From: Limonium bicolor
Lineage: Eukaryota > Streptophyta > Magnoliopsida > Caryophyllales > Plumbaginaceae
Assembly: GCA_023374045.1 (NCBI GenBank)
Contig: CM041777.1
Location: 106,711,810 to 106,775,809, forward strand
Length of the DNA stretch: 64,000 bases
Reading direction: 5' to 3'
Below, in pieces: positions 46,385 through 56,432 of this stretch. Made by a program: the position numbers and the translations under genes. The notes under the pieces were generated by a model. The model saw only the letters and a list, made by a program, of their open reading frames with translations. It searched no databases and had not been told where the DNA came from. Positions within the stretch are counted from its first letter, which is position 1, and each line of letters opens with the position of its first letter.

Positions 46385-46923
46385 TCAATGTAAAACCACC
46401 ATCAACACTAACACTGCCACGATTACATACATCCTTAACAAAAAGCTGTCAACTTTCTTAACCACCAAGCCATTACAGCGTTGGCATTCATTTATCATGC
46501 TTCGATTGGCAGAGACATTGGTTGCAATGTTACCCAGATTGGTCACCAATTCATCAAGCTTCGTGCCATTGCGCCTCACTAACATGGACAATAAACTGGG
46601 TTGGTTTGATGCAGCCGGTAGGATGTGAGTTCTCGTAGGTTGGCCATCTGCTGGTCGCTGGTTCACTTCATCCCACCAAGCAAAAAAATCACAAGCGTTG
46701 CAGCGGTAAAAAAGACGACCAAAGTTCTCTGCCGTATACGCAATCAGCAACATAGATGGCCTATTGCATCGACAGTTTATGTAAACTGTGTTCAAACGAT
46801 TGGTGTTGTTGCTAGAGGAGGCAGTCGACTAGCACAGAGAGCAAAGAAAAACAATCAGACAAAAACGATGATCCGAAAAAATCTGCTACAATATGAACTT
46901 ACGTTTCTGGAATTGTTCGACAT
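46385..46923 (-). CDS. GRF zinc-finger protein with C-terminal membrane segment
   Basis: Two exons: 46923-46903 (MSNNSRN) and 46828-46385, joined across a 74-bp intron with GTAAGT and TAG borders in frame. The protein is 154 residues. It opens with a Ser/Thr/Asn-rich leader, then a GRF-type zinc finger: INCRCNRPSMLL, AENFGRLFYRC and NACDFFAWWDE supply Cys ligands and the G-R-F/Y core. A helical region follows (MLVRRNGTKLDELVTNLGNI), and a hydrophobic C-terminal segment LLRMYVIVAVLVLMVVL fits a tail anchor. GRF fingers bind single-stranded nucleic acid in TOP3A and APE2-type proteins. Small plant GRF proteins with a C-terminal membrane segment are common but mostly uncharacterised. The frame is intact, unlike the neighbouring transposase. 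Its location inside the Harbinger ends suggests it travels with the element. Confidence 0.78.
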
Positions 46924-47182
46924 GTTTGCCTGATATGGGCTGATCCAAAAATCTCGTGCGGCGCCTCTTCTATTGTTCGATTAGTCAAGCTCGCGGCCGC
47001 TTTTTTATAGAATAAAGATGAGGACAAAAACGTAACAATGGACATTTGTAATGTCCCAACGTCAAGCTTCAAAACGAACAGAAAACTGTTAACTCCCTCA
47101 CAATAGCCCCAATAAGTTCACATGCATAAATGTCCCAAAAATCCCCAATAAGTTCGCACAACCGTTATCGAACGGGACCTAA

Positions 47183-48225
47183 GAGGATGCATATTGGTGT
47201 ATAAATGGGGACGACTAAAGACAGGGTGCTGGATTACTAGAAATTAGAGCTTGTTGATGTGAACAGCGGGTTGCGTTTGGTACTTTTTTCTCTTTAGGAG
47301 ATTTTAATGAGATCTATTTTGTTTATCATTTGATTGACTTTTAGTTAAGTCAGGATGATTTTAATTTCAATAAATGACAAATATCTAATTATTAAAAAAA
47401 ATTAACTTAACTTTAAATTATATATATATCAAATTATCAAATAATAATTTTTAAAATAAATATAATATATCAACACAAAATAATTTAAAAATATACCGAC
47501 ATAAACCTAATACGAAATAATATTATATTAAAACAGTCTAATATTTTGGGAAAAAATAGTTTTGGTGTCTTTTGGAAGTAAGTTCCGGTCTCCTTTCTCC
47601 ATGGCTGTCTACTCTACTGATGTTATAGATGAAGCTATATTATTGTTTCACTTTATAAACATCTACTGGTACTGTATAGTACCATTGTAGTAGTAGCAGT
47701 AGTAGTATAGCTGATGATATCAGGCTGCAGAATCCGTACAATTGCATGGCTCGCTTGCTGTTTCTTTTTATTTGTACTCATTAATGGCTAGCTGTTTGTA
47801 AATGACAGCTCAATGACCTCCGTTATAGTAGTACTGCTGACCTACTAATGTAGGTAGGTAGGGTTTCTGCACTGCACCTCCTAATAAACAATCAGATGAT
47901 CGATCAACGATATCTGTAATTGAAACTCTCGAGGTTCCTCCTTAGCTATATCCTTCCGCTTCGTTTTCTTTCCTCCTTGTTTGTACGTACAGATAAGTAT
48001 AACAAACTTTAAGTTAGGTTTTTTCACTGAAGTTAATTAAGGATTCATCTAATTATTTTCTGCTATTATTTGAATACATTATTTAAATTATTTGATAAAA
48101 TAATTTTAAATTTTATATATAATTCATAGAAGTTTTAATTTATAAAATTATTTTATTTTATATATTTAATATTAAAATAAAAAAATATATCATAATATAA
48201 ACATAAGACTTGACTTTGACTGCAG
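47183..48225. other. Intergenic AT-rich sequence
   Basis: No gene or bounded element was supported. The part from about 47570 to 48000 is less AT-rich and may be old single-copy host DNA. Confidence 0.4.
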
Positions 48226-48449
48226 TACTCCCCCGTCCCTATTTGACCTTTTGATTCACTATTTGGACATGTAGTTTGACTTCAATATTTAACATATAAG
48301 ATAACATAATTTTACAAATCTAAATTTTGCAATGGAATCTTTATGTGAAAAACTATATGTTGTTGAAATTTATTTTATAAAATTATTTATCTTATATTTA
48401 ATATTGAAGTGGAAAAACATGTCAAAAATAAAGTCAAAGTGAGGGAGTA
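48226..48449. mobile_element. Stowaway-like MITE, copy d (opposite orientation)
   Basis: TACTCCCCCGTCCC to TGAGGGAGTA, about 224 bp. The internal order is reversed compared with copies a-c: the GGACATGTAGTTTGACTTCAA segment comes first. Confidence 0.78.
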
Positions 48450-48602
48450 TTATCTTTCTCCGTTGTTTAGGCCTGTGGGTCACGACTGCCTTTCAAATTC
48501 AATGGGTCACGGTCTGAGATTCTGCATATCACGAGCCACGGTTTGAGATTGCTGCTACTGCTTTAAAAAAAATCCAGCTAACTTTTCAAATATAGAAAGT
48601 TG

Positions 48603-48849
48603 CTCTCTCCCCCTACATCCCTAATCTATTATAAAAAATAAAATTTATAAAATTATTTTATTTTCATATTAAACATATAAGATAAAATAATTTTATAAAA
48701 TAAATTTCTATAATATATAGTTTTTAACATGATAATTCTATTAAAAAAATTTAGATTTATAAAATTATATCTTCTAATATGTTAAATATTGAAATCAAAC
48801 GATATGTTCAAATAGTAAACCAGAAGATCAATGACGGACGGAGAGAGTA
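48603..48849. mobile_element. Stowaway-like MITE, copy e (degenerate left end)
   Basis: The right end GACGGACGGAGAGAGTA and core TTAAACATATAAGATAAAATAA match the family. The left end CTCTCCCCCTACATCCC is diverged. Confidence 0.6.
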
Positions 48850-48884
48850 TGACAATAGAAGATAGATGTAAGTAGTATAACCAT

Positions 48885-50190
48885 GGGTCAATTTTTTGGG
48901 TTTGGTTTGGATCAATATTGAACTATATAATATTCAGTTCGGGTCGGACTTGGTTAGGTGAATTCAGTTTTTCGGGTTTAGTTCGGGTTTATGAAGTTAC
49001 GGGTTAGTTTGGATCGATTCGATTGTATTTCGGTTTGGGTGATTTTCGGCTACGGTGGTTTTGGTTTGGTTTCCTATGGTTCGGGTTAGTCAATTGTGAA
49101 TTCGGTTTTTTCGGACTATAAGTCTAATTCGGGTGAATTATTTGAGTTGGACTAAGCCAGTACAAATTTGTAAATGTCATATTAAAAAATCATTTTTTTC
49201 ATTTACGACTATATCTCAATAAAATTAGGCTAAGTTGACTACTCATGTTATTAATTAATGAAAGTTTATGCCGCACTTTGTTATCCTATCTTTGCTCAGC
49301 TCAATAGTGGTAAACATTTTATTTTATTTTTATAATAAAGTCTATAATATAACATTATTGTTAGTGTACTTTGATGATAGATATTCTCTTGTGACAAATG
49401 TATTGTTGAAAAATCAAAGTATATTTAAAGACAACTAGATATTATAAGTAATAATATTATTTTATGGGTTGTTTTAGTTTGAATTATTATCGGTTTATTT
49501 TCGATTCAGGTTGCTTTGGGTTTTGGGTAATTATCAGATTTTTGATGACTATGGTTTACATAGCTTCGGTTGAAATCTTTTTCAGTTCAGATGATTGTGG
49601 ATAATTGTTGAATTTTAGTTCTATCAAATTTCAGTACAACATGATTTGATTCGGTTCATTATGGGTTTCAGATCATTTTTCAATTACAATTAAGAATTAA
49701 ATTTCAATTTAGGGAAAATTCACGATATACCCCTGTTTTCTTTCGTAATTCACAATATACCCCTTTGATTTTCGTAATTCAACTTTAAACATACTTAAAT
49801 GTTGTCCAAAATTGATGAAACTTTACATGGACGATGCTAAAGTGTTATATTTTGGTCCAATATCAAATTTGAAGTTTTTTAAGCTCACATGTGACATGTG
49901 GGACCCAATGAACATGTGACTACTCATTGGGTCCCACAGGTCACATGTGAGCTTAAAAAACTTCAAATTTGATATTGGACCAAAATATAACACTTTAGCA
50001 TCGTCCATGTAAAGTTTTCAATTTTGGACAACATTTAAACATGTTTAAAGTTGAATTACTAAAACCACAGAGATATATATTATGAATTGCGATCGAAAAT
50101 AGGGGTATCTCGTGAATTTTCCCGTCAATTTAATTCGATTCAACTCACTTTTCCCGTTGAGGTCACTTTTGATACCTCTACGTCCAACCC
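48885..50190. mobile_element. Degenerate repeat rich in CGGGTT/TTTGGTTCGG motifs (hAT-like), split by a MITE
   Basis: The subterminal CGGGTT-type motifs resemble those in the hAT elements at 8654 and 10179. A possible right end is GAGGTCACTTTTGATACCTCTA near 50180. A reliable left end and TSD were not found. It is interrupted by the 49712-50123 MITE. Confidence 0.35.
49712..50123. mobile_element. Mutator-type palindromic MITE, family B copy 1
   Basis: The 412-bp near-perfect palindrome has ends GGGAAAATTCACG and CGTGAATTTTCCC. The arms are nearly identical to the centre (AAATTTGAAGTTTTTTAAGC and complement). Flanking 9-mers TTCAATTTA and GTCAATTTA match at 8 of 9 positions. A second copy is at 62074-62610. 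Confidence 0.85.
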
Positions 50191-50198
50191 AGCAAATT

Positions 50199-50438
50199 TA
50201 CTACCTCCGTCCCACTTTCATCTCCATGTTTACTTTTGGCACGCTTTTCCACTTCAATATTAAACATATAAGATAAAATAATTTTAAAAATAAATTTTTA
50301 TAACATATAGTTTTTTACATGAGGATTCCATTACAAAAATTAGATTTGTAAAATTATATCATCTTATATATTAAATATTAAAATCAAACGACATATTCAA
50401 GTAGTAAACCACACAATCAATAAGGGGCGGAGAGAGTA
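50199..50438. mobile_element. Stowaway-like MITE, copy f
   Basis: TACTACCTCCGTCCC to GGGCGGAGAGAGTA, about 240 bp, with the family core including TTTTGGCACGCTTTTCCAC. Confidence 0.85.
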
Positions 50439-50735
50439 TTTGCTACAACCGGATCTCTCAAATACTTTCTAAAAAAAATCGGATCTCTCTGATTAGAAAT
50501 TGGGTCAAGTCAATTTTCTTGGTTCTGCATCTGCGCCCTGCGAGCCATAGCTATAGCCGAGTGTGGTCCTATAGCTAAATGGGCTACCTAATCTCTATAT
50601 GTCTACGTCTATCTATTTTTAGTTCATCCCATCGTTTGGCAGGTTCTGGTTTAAACAAATGAGCAGGCCAGATGAAGGGAAAAAGTTACATTGGAATGCT
50701 GAGTGAACTATACCCATAATGAAAGTCATTTTTTA

Positions 50736-50977
50736 TACTCTCTCCGTCCTGAATTGACCGTCTTGTTTGTTTTATGGCACGTTTTTCCACTTCATTATTA
50801 AGCATATAAGATAAAATAATTTTATAAAATTAAATTTTGTAATATATAGTTTAACATATAAGGAATCATATACAAAACTTAAACTTTAAAAATTATTTAA
50901 TCTTATATGTTAAAAGTTGAAGTCAAACGACATGTCCAAATAATAAACAGGACGGTCAATTCAGGACGGAGGGAGTA
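50736..50977. mobile_element. Stowaway-like MITE, copy g
   Basis: TACTCTCTCCGTCC to GGACGGAGGGAGTA, 242 bp. Closest to copy b (both have GAATTGACCGTC/GAATTTACCGTC next to the left end). Confidence 0.88.
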
Positions 50978-51075
50978 TAAAATATGAGGCTATAGCTAGG
51001 TTCTAGTGCTATTAAAGTGAACTATAGTATTACAGTAGTTTTTTTTTTTTGAAAGGTAGTATTACAGTAGTTATT

Positions 51076-51376
51076 GGGTTCGTTTGGGGACAGCTGCTGG
51101 GGGCTGCTGTTGGGTACTGCTGCTGGAAATTGAGAAGCTGTCTGCTGATGGTTTTGAGAAGCTGTCAGCTGATAGTTTTAGTGTTTGGTGGAACGTCTGC
51201 TGATGGTTTTAAAAAGCAGAGACAATTGTTGGTTCCTGCTGCTGAAAATTGAGAAGCTATCTGCTGATGATTTTGCAGAAGCTGTCAGCTACTGGTTTTG
51301 GGTGTTTGGTGGAAGCCTGCTGATTTTAGAAATTGAGAAGCTGTCTGCTGCTGGAAGCTGTTCCCCAAACGAGGTC
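51076..51376. mobile_element. Tourist-like MITE with internal GCTGTC.GCTGATGG repeats
   Basis: The ends share TCGTTTGGGGA.AGCT in inverted orientation (left GGGTTCGTTTGGGGACAGCT, right the complement of GACCTCGTTTGGGGAACAG). They are flanked by ATT on both sides (51073-51075 and 51377-51379). Inside, units of about 90 bp containing TTGAGAAGCTGTCTGCTG are repeated about three times. The open frames here are by-products of the repeat. Confidence 0.6.
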
Positions 51377-51379
51377 ATT

Positions 51380-51988
51380 ATAGAGAACTTAATATTCGGC
51401 TGCTTAAGCAATCTTTTGGTGCAGCGGTGGACATACTGCGAGTAGTGAAGTGGGTATGTTTATTTTAGGGCCCTTGAGTTCTTAATATAAGTTTAGGTGT
51501 CTAATGTCATATAAAAATTATATTTTATTATTTTAATAAATTTATCCATCAAATGAACAAAGTTTATTAATTTTTTCTAATAATGAACAACTATTAAATT
51601 ATTACTATTTAGATATGAGAGAAAGTATTAAAGAGAATAAAAGACACATGTAAAAAACAAAAAAAGTGTGAACAAACGGCCAAGAGCTAACTTGAGATTC
51701 ATAACATCTTCCGCCCTTTGAATCAGGATGTCGTTCAACACAAATTTCATAATGGTTTAGTGACATTTATCATTCAGCTAGATATGGTTGATAAGTTAAC
51801 CCCTTATAGGCCGACATGTGTTATAAAGTTAGCTTTTAGTGGGATCTAGTAGTTAGATTGGACAAATAATAAACTGACAAGTGAACAAATATAAAGAAGC
51901 TTAACACAAAAGTCATCAAAAGCTACAATGAGTCTTTCTCAAACAGGGTCATATAGGTAGGGTCTATTGTGTCATAAAGGTAGAGTTC
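51380..51988. other. No recognised feature
   Basis: AT-rich sequence before CACTA-2; nothing supported. Confidence 0.5.
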
Positions 51989-52009
51989 TTACACTGGTGG
52001 AACGGAACC

Positions 52010-52360
52010 CTTTAATTACGGTCCAAAACCGTGTATAACTACGGTTGTGGACCGTAATCTACGCGGGCGTCAATAAAGATGGCGACGTCTTTAATTACGG
52101 TTTTAAACCGTAATTAAAGGCCCTTTTCCAGCCCGCGTGTCATTGACTTTACATTACGGTTATTGGTAAAACCGTGATCTAAAGTCCTTTGGCGCGCGCG
52201 CGCCGAAGGACTTTAGATCACGGTTTTACCAATAACCGTAATGTAAAGTCGACACTTTAGATGACGGTTTTGGAAATAACCGTCATTAAAGTCTTTTGGC
52301 GCGCGCGCCCAAAGGACTTTAGATGACGGTTATTGTTAGAACCGTCATCTAAAGTGTATT
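52010..52360. repeat. CACTA-2 3' subterminal inverted repeats
   Basis: Alternating ACGGTT and AACCGT motifs lie in hairpins such as TTTAATTACGGTTTTAAACC with its partner. A GC-rich palindrome GGCGCGCGCGCGCC lies at about 52192-52205 and a shorter relative at about 52300. Confidence 0.88.
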
Positions 52361-52892
52361 TTTTTTTATTATTTTTTTTACAAATCTACACAATTGCAAC
52401 AGAGACAGAATTGTAACAGATAAGCAACAGAGGGCAGAAACTGCACAATTGAACCACCTGAATCAAATACCAACAACACAAATTCATTCTCTGCGCACAA
52501 TTGCAACAGAGATAACATCTAATAAAGCACCAGATCGAAAATCTGTAACATATTCAATTGCATATTCAATCTGTTACACAATTGCAACAGAGATAACAAT
52601 TGCAAATTCATTCTCTGCGCACAATTGCAACAGAAATATTCAATACAACAGCTAGAATCTGTTACAGCAGCAGCAGCTAGCAATTCATTACAAAAAATAT
52701 AATCTGTTACAGCAGCAGCAACTAACAGAATCAGAGGGCTACAAAGGTAGCAGTGTAACCTATACATGGTAGATACAGCTAGGATGACTCCCAGCAAGAA
52801 ATAGCATAAAACAGAAGCGTAAAACAGTACAAAAACGGTGCAGAAAACTGTAAAAAACAAAATCCATGATAGCAGCATCAGAGCTAGCTAGT

Positions 52893-55800
52893 CTACCACT
52901 CCATTCTCATAAACATGGCTGCCATGCTCTCTCTGACATGCAACAAGTCGGCAGGAGCATAAGTCTTGAATCTGGCATAATGCTCTTTAATCTGCAACAA
53001 GAAAAGGAATGGAACACATAATGAGATTAAGATAAAGACACAAAAAATCTGCCGAAAGAATTAAATACAAGACAGCGTTCGTATTACCTTGTCTATATCA
53101 TTCTTAAAACCTGGGAAGTACCCGCAGAACTCGTACATATACCGCATCACGTAGTACCCGCAACTCTTAGAATCCTTTGGGTAGGGCACTAAATCACCAA
53201 AATTCACAAATGTAAAACAATTGTACAAAGATAATAGCAGCACGAATGAAATACATGAATTACCAAACCTGGATGTAATCGACGGTCAAATCACCAAACT
53301 CTCCCTGAGGGGTTTTTTTGTAACAACTGTTACATATATTAACAAAAGCGTTTAGCAAAATGAACAAGTACATTAATTTTGGTTCAAAAAACTTACAAAC
53401 AATTAAATAGTAATAAAAACTTACTCTTTGATTAAGTCTTCAGTGTTGAATTCTGTCCACTGCCCTAGTGGATCTAGAACGAGCAGAGTAGCGGTGGCAG
53501 CGCAGAATATAAACAAAGCCCAGTGGTGGCTACAATGTCAAATACAAAATGAAATGAGAAATGAAGGTAAAAAAGTTAGCTAATTAGTATGTAATTTTAT
53601 ATTAGAACTCACGTTTGGTGATACGGCATTAGAATGAATAATTTATTCTGTTGATCAACAACATTGAAGCAATGAATCATGTATTCACAAAACCTCCCCG
53701 GGTCCCTAGTGACTGAGTCGTACGATAAACGCTCCGGGCACACCGCAGTAATGGAGGTCATGTCCTTCTCAGCACATCTCTCAAGCAGACATCTATTATA
53801 TCACATATACTATAAAAAGTTAGCCAATGCAACTTCATAGATACTTATTCTATATGTTTTTACAGTATGAGGAAAGAACACTTACTTTAGATAAGCTTGA
53901 ATAATGTTAATGTTCAGATAATCTCCACACATCATCTCTCTGATGTCCTCAAAGTTGATTGCCGTCATCATATCTTCTTCGTAGTGAAACATCGACTTTG
54001 GAAGCGTCATCATGAAGTTGTTAGTTTGAGATGACTTCAACATGATCTTGTCGTAGAGATTCATCTGCTTGGCCCCCAAAACATTAACAAGTTTTTGTGG
54101 CAGTGCGAGCTTATTTTTAGGCGCCTCAGAAGTCCTGGTGCGACCCCGGACGGGCGCTGGATTCTTACCTTTCGCACCCCGACACTGGATTCTTACCCTT
54201 CACACACAAACAGTAAAGCATAAATGTAAAGATAATTACTAATTGATTATTATAGTAACATTAAACATTTATCTAGAACATACCCTTGTACTTCTGACAG
54301 GATTCGCCGGCGCGCAGATCTCTTCTTCTCTGGGCCGGGATACGCGGCGAGGAAGCTCAGGGATCTCAGGATTCGCCGGCGCGCTGGTCTCTTCTAGTCT
54401 GGGCCGGGTTACGCGGCGAGGAAGCTCAGGGATCTATAATAGATTAGATTAGACACTTAATGCTAAATAATGCATTTTATTAGATACTAAATGGTTGTCA
54501 AACAGTCTTACCTCATCGGTGACAACAATATAACATGCTGGCCAGGGCAATATGTCTCCCTTCGCTTCGATCAGCGTGCATTTGTTGTCAAACGCCATCG
54601 GAAGGTATGCATGCTCAAATCCATCAACTATCAGGTCCAAGGTCACACGCGCGTAGAATGGGGGTAGACGTACGAAACTGATGAGCGTGAGTGGACCTGA
54701 TGGCAACACCGTCCCGTAGGCCGCATCTACAGGGTGCCCATCTAATGGTATTTGGAGACGACATTTTTTTGCTCCTTTAATAAAGAGATAATACGTGAAA
54801 TAAATAAGTGAGTCCAATCTAATACTATTTAAATAACTTTATTTTAGGAGAAAAATAGTTAAACAAAAACCTGGATGTTGGCAAACGGGTACGGGTCAGC
54901 GGTCGGAGCACAACTAGACGAGGAAGACAGTCGAGGAGGATCTAGCTGCTGCTGCTGAGTAGTCGCATGTGAAATCGCATTCAACGCTTCCTGCAGCCTC
55001 TCCTCGATAGCCCGGCGCTCAGCAGCCTGTTTCTCGTCATTAGCTTGGCGCTCAGCAGCGAACTTACGCTCTACCATCGCCTCGACTTCAGCAGCACTCA
55101 TCTGACCCTTCCTAGCAGATGGCGGGAATACGTTCTTCTGACGTACTTCTCCCCCAAATCCTCTAACACGCCCCGGGTGATCCTTCTTCCCAAGCATTTG
55201 ATTCAGCGCGTCGTCTTGAGAAGGAGGAGCGTGTAAGTCTACTTCTCCTCTCTGTGCCGCTTCGTACTGTCCAATTTTCAAAGAAGTTAATGACGATTTA
55301 AGATCAACAAACACTTGAGTATATAAGTAAATTATTTAACAGCTACTTTCAAATACTTACAATTTGGTTAGCCAGTTGTTCCATCGCAGCATTAGGAAAT
55401 ATCCTCTGACCTTCGCTGGTCGTTTTCTGGCGTCCCAGAATGTACATCTGCACCCTCCTCGCCTCAGAGACATCCTCGATCGGGCATTCACTTCCATCCT
55501 CGTTCCTCCGTGTCAGCAAACCAGCTTCTTTCCATCCCTCGAGGCTGCCCACATATCCCCTTCGTCCCATGGTGTGGGGGTAGAGATTAGCTTCACGGTT
55601 TTGCCGTGCTTGTTCTTGTACTTGCTGTTAAGAAAGTACAACAGGAAATTAATTAGAAAATCAGGGATAAAGCATTATGAGCATTAATTAAGAAAAGAGT
55701 ACACACAAACATACCCTGAACTCGGGGGTGGCGTGCCGCTCAACGAACTCCTTCCACTCCTCTTCAGTGATCATGCCATTGTACACAACATACGACGGAG

Positions 55801-56311
55801 GCTCACGTGGGGGCACCCTGTTGATCCAATGCTCAACCAAGTAGTGGCGGAATGATTTAGCTTTGCCGGCCACCAAAGAAAGAACGGTCTTCTTCACTTC
55901 TTCTGGGATCTTGTACCGTTCTTGCACCTTCTTCCAGATGGTCCTTTACTTCTTCCGGGACTTGTTTCCATGTGTGGTTGATGCAGCAATGTGATCTGGC
56001 CAGAGTCCCTAGCATACTAGCGAACTCTGACCTGCTGCCCCCACCATACCTCCCATACTGGTCCCAAGAAGACTAATCTGATCCGGTTTCTGCAGTTTCA
56101 ACCCACGGGTCGGACCTCTACCTCTGGGTCTCTGAGTAGCACTCGTAGAAGGTGCACTCATGGAAGGGCCAACAGCAGCAGCGGCAGATGTGGATGGGGC
56201 AACAACAGCAGCGGCAGATGTAGATGGGACCGGTACCATTTGCTGCTCATTTTCCTCCTCCTGACGACAAAATAAATCGAACTCTTCATCAGCCATGTCC
56301 TGATCAGCCAT
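52893..56311 (-). pseudogene. CACTA-2 second gene with Ulp1/C48 protease domain
   Basis: ATG at 56309-56311 (MADQDMADEEFDLFCRQEEE) starts a Ser/Thr/Ala/Pro-rich N-terminus. Exon-like blocks follow: EEVKKTVLSLVAGKAKSFRH (55900), GRRGYVGSLEGWKEAGLL (55570), ALNQMLGKKDHPGRVRGFGG then a Glu/Ala-rich coiled coil (55210-54960), and IPLDGHPVDAAYGTVLPSGP (54750-54510). A Pro-rich repeat exon (54298-54435) precedes the Ulp1-like protease: GAKQMNLYDKIMLKSSQTNN (54079), GEFCEYMIHCFNVVDQQNKL (about 53690), His in HHWALFIF (about 53525), Asp in LLVLDPLGQW (about 53480) and Cys in SKSCGYYVMRYMYEFC (about 53150). The stop is at 52893-52895. The catalytic His, Asp and Cys are present. A frameshift or stop near 56005 may break the first exon; splicing is unproven. 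The protease type is known to cleave SUMO conjugates. Confidence 0.85.
54298..54435. repeat. 69-bp tandem duplication in the Ulp1 gene
   Basis: Two adjacent 69-bp copies (54298-54366 and 54367-54435) differ at about four positions. On the coding strand they give a 23-residue repeat, IPELPRRV(S/T)RPR.EE..APANP, so the frame is kept. Confidence 0.92.
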
Positions 56312-56432
56312 GCCTGCAAGGATTGAAATACAATTTGAATTAAATTAAGCATTTCATAATGGTCATAAACAAGCAATAAATAAAAGAGTGTTAATTTCAT
56401 ATAAATTTTTATAGTAAAACTTACATATACCA

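Larger units (their letters stand above)
38900..47179 (+). mobile_element. 8280-bp PIF/Harbinger element with accessory genes
   Basis: The termini GGTCCTGTTCGATAA (38900-38914) and TTATCGAACGGGACC (47165-47179) are inverted with one mismatch and flanked by TAA at 38897-38899 and 47180-47182. This is the PIF/Harbinger target duplication. It contains a plus-strand Myb/SANT gene (39772-~42196) and a DDE transposase (~42310-43773), as in all autonomous PIF/Harbinger elements. It also carries about 3.3 kb with three minus-strand genes (44203-46923), which is unusual. Coding regions are damaged but the ends are well preserved. Confidence 0.9.

Noticed and set aside
49823..50008. 61-codon ORF at the palindrome centre
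   Set aside because: It covers the symmetrical core of a MITE and reads almost the same on both strands; chance open frame.
51049..51445. Leu/Ser-rich ORFs
   Set aside because: Explained by internal repeats of the Tourist-like MITE, with no domain.
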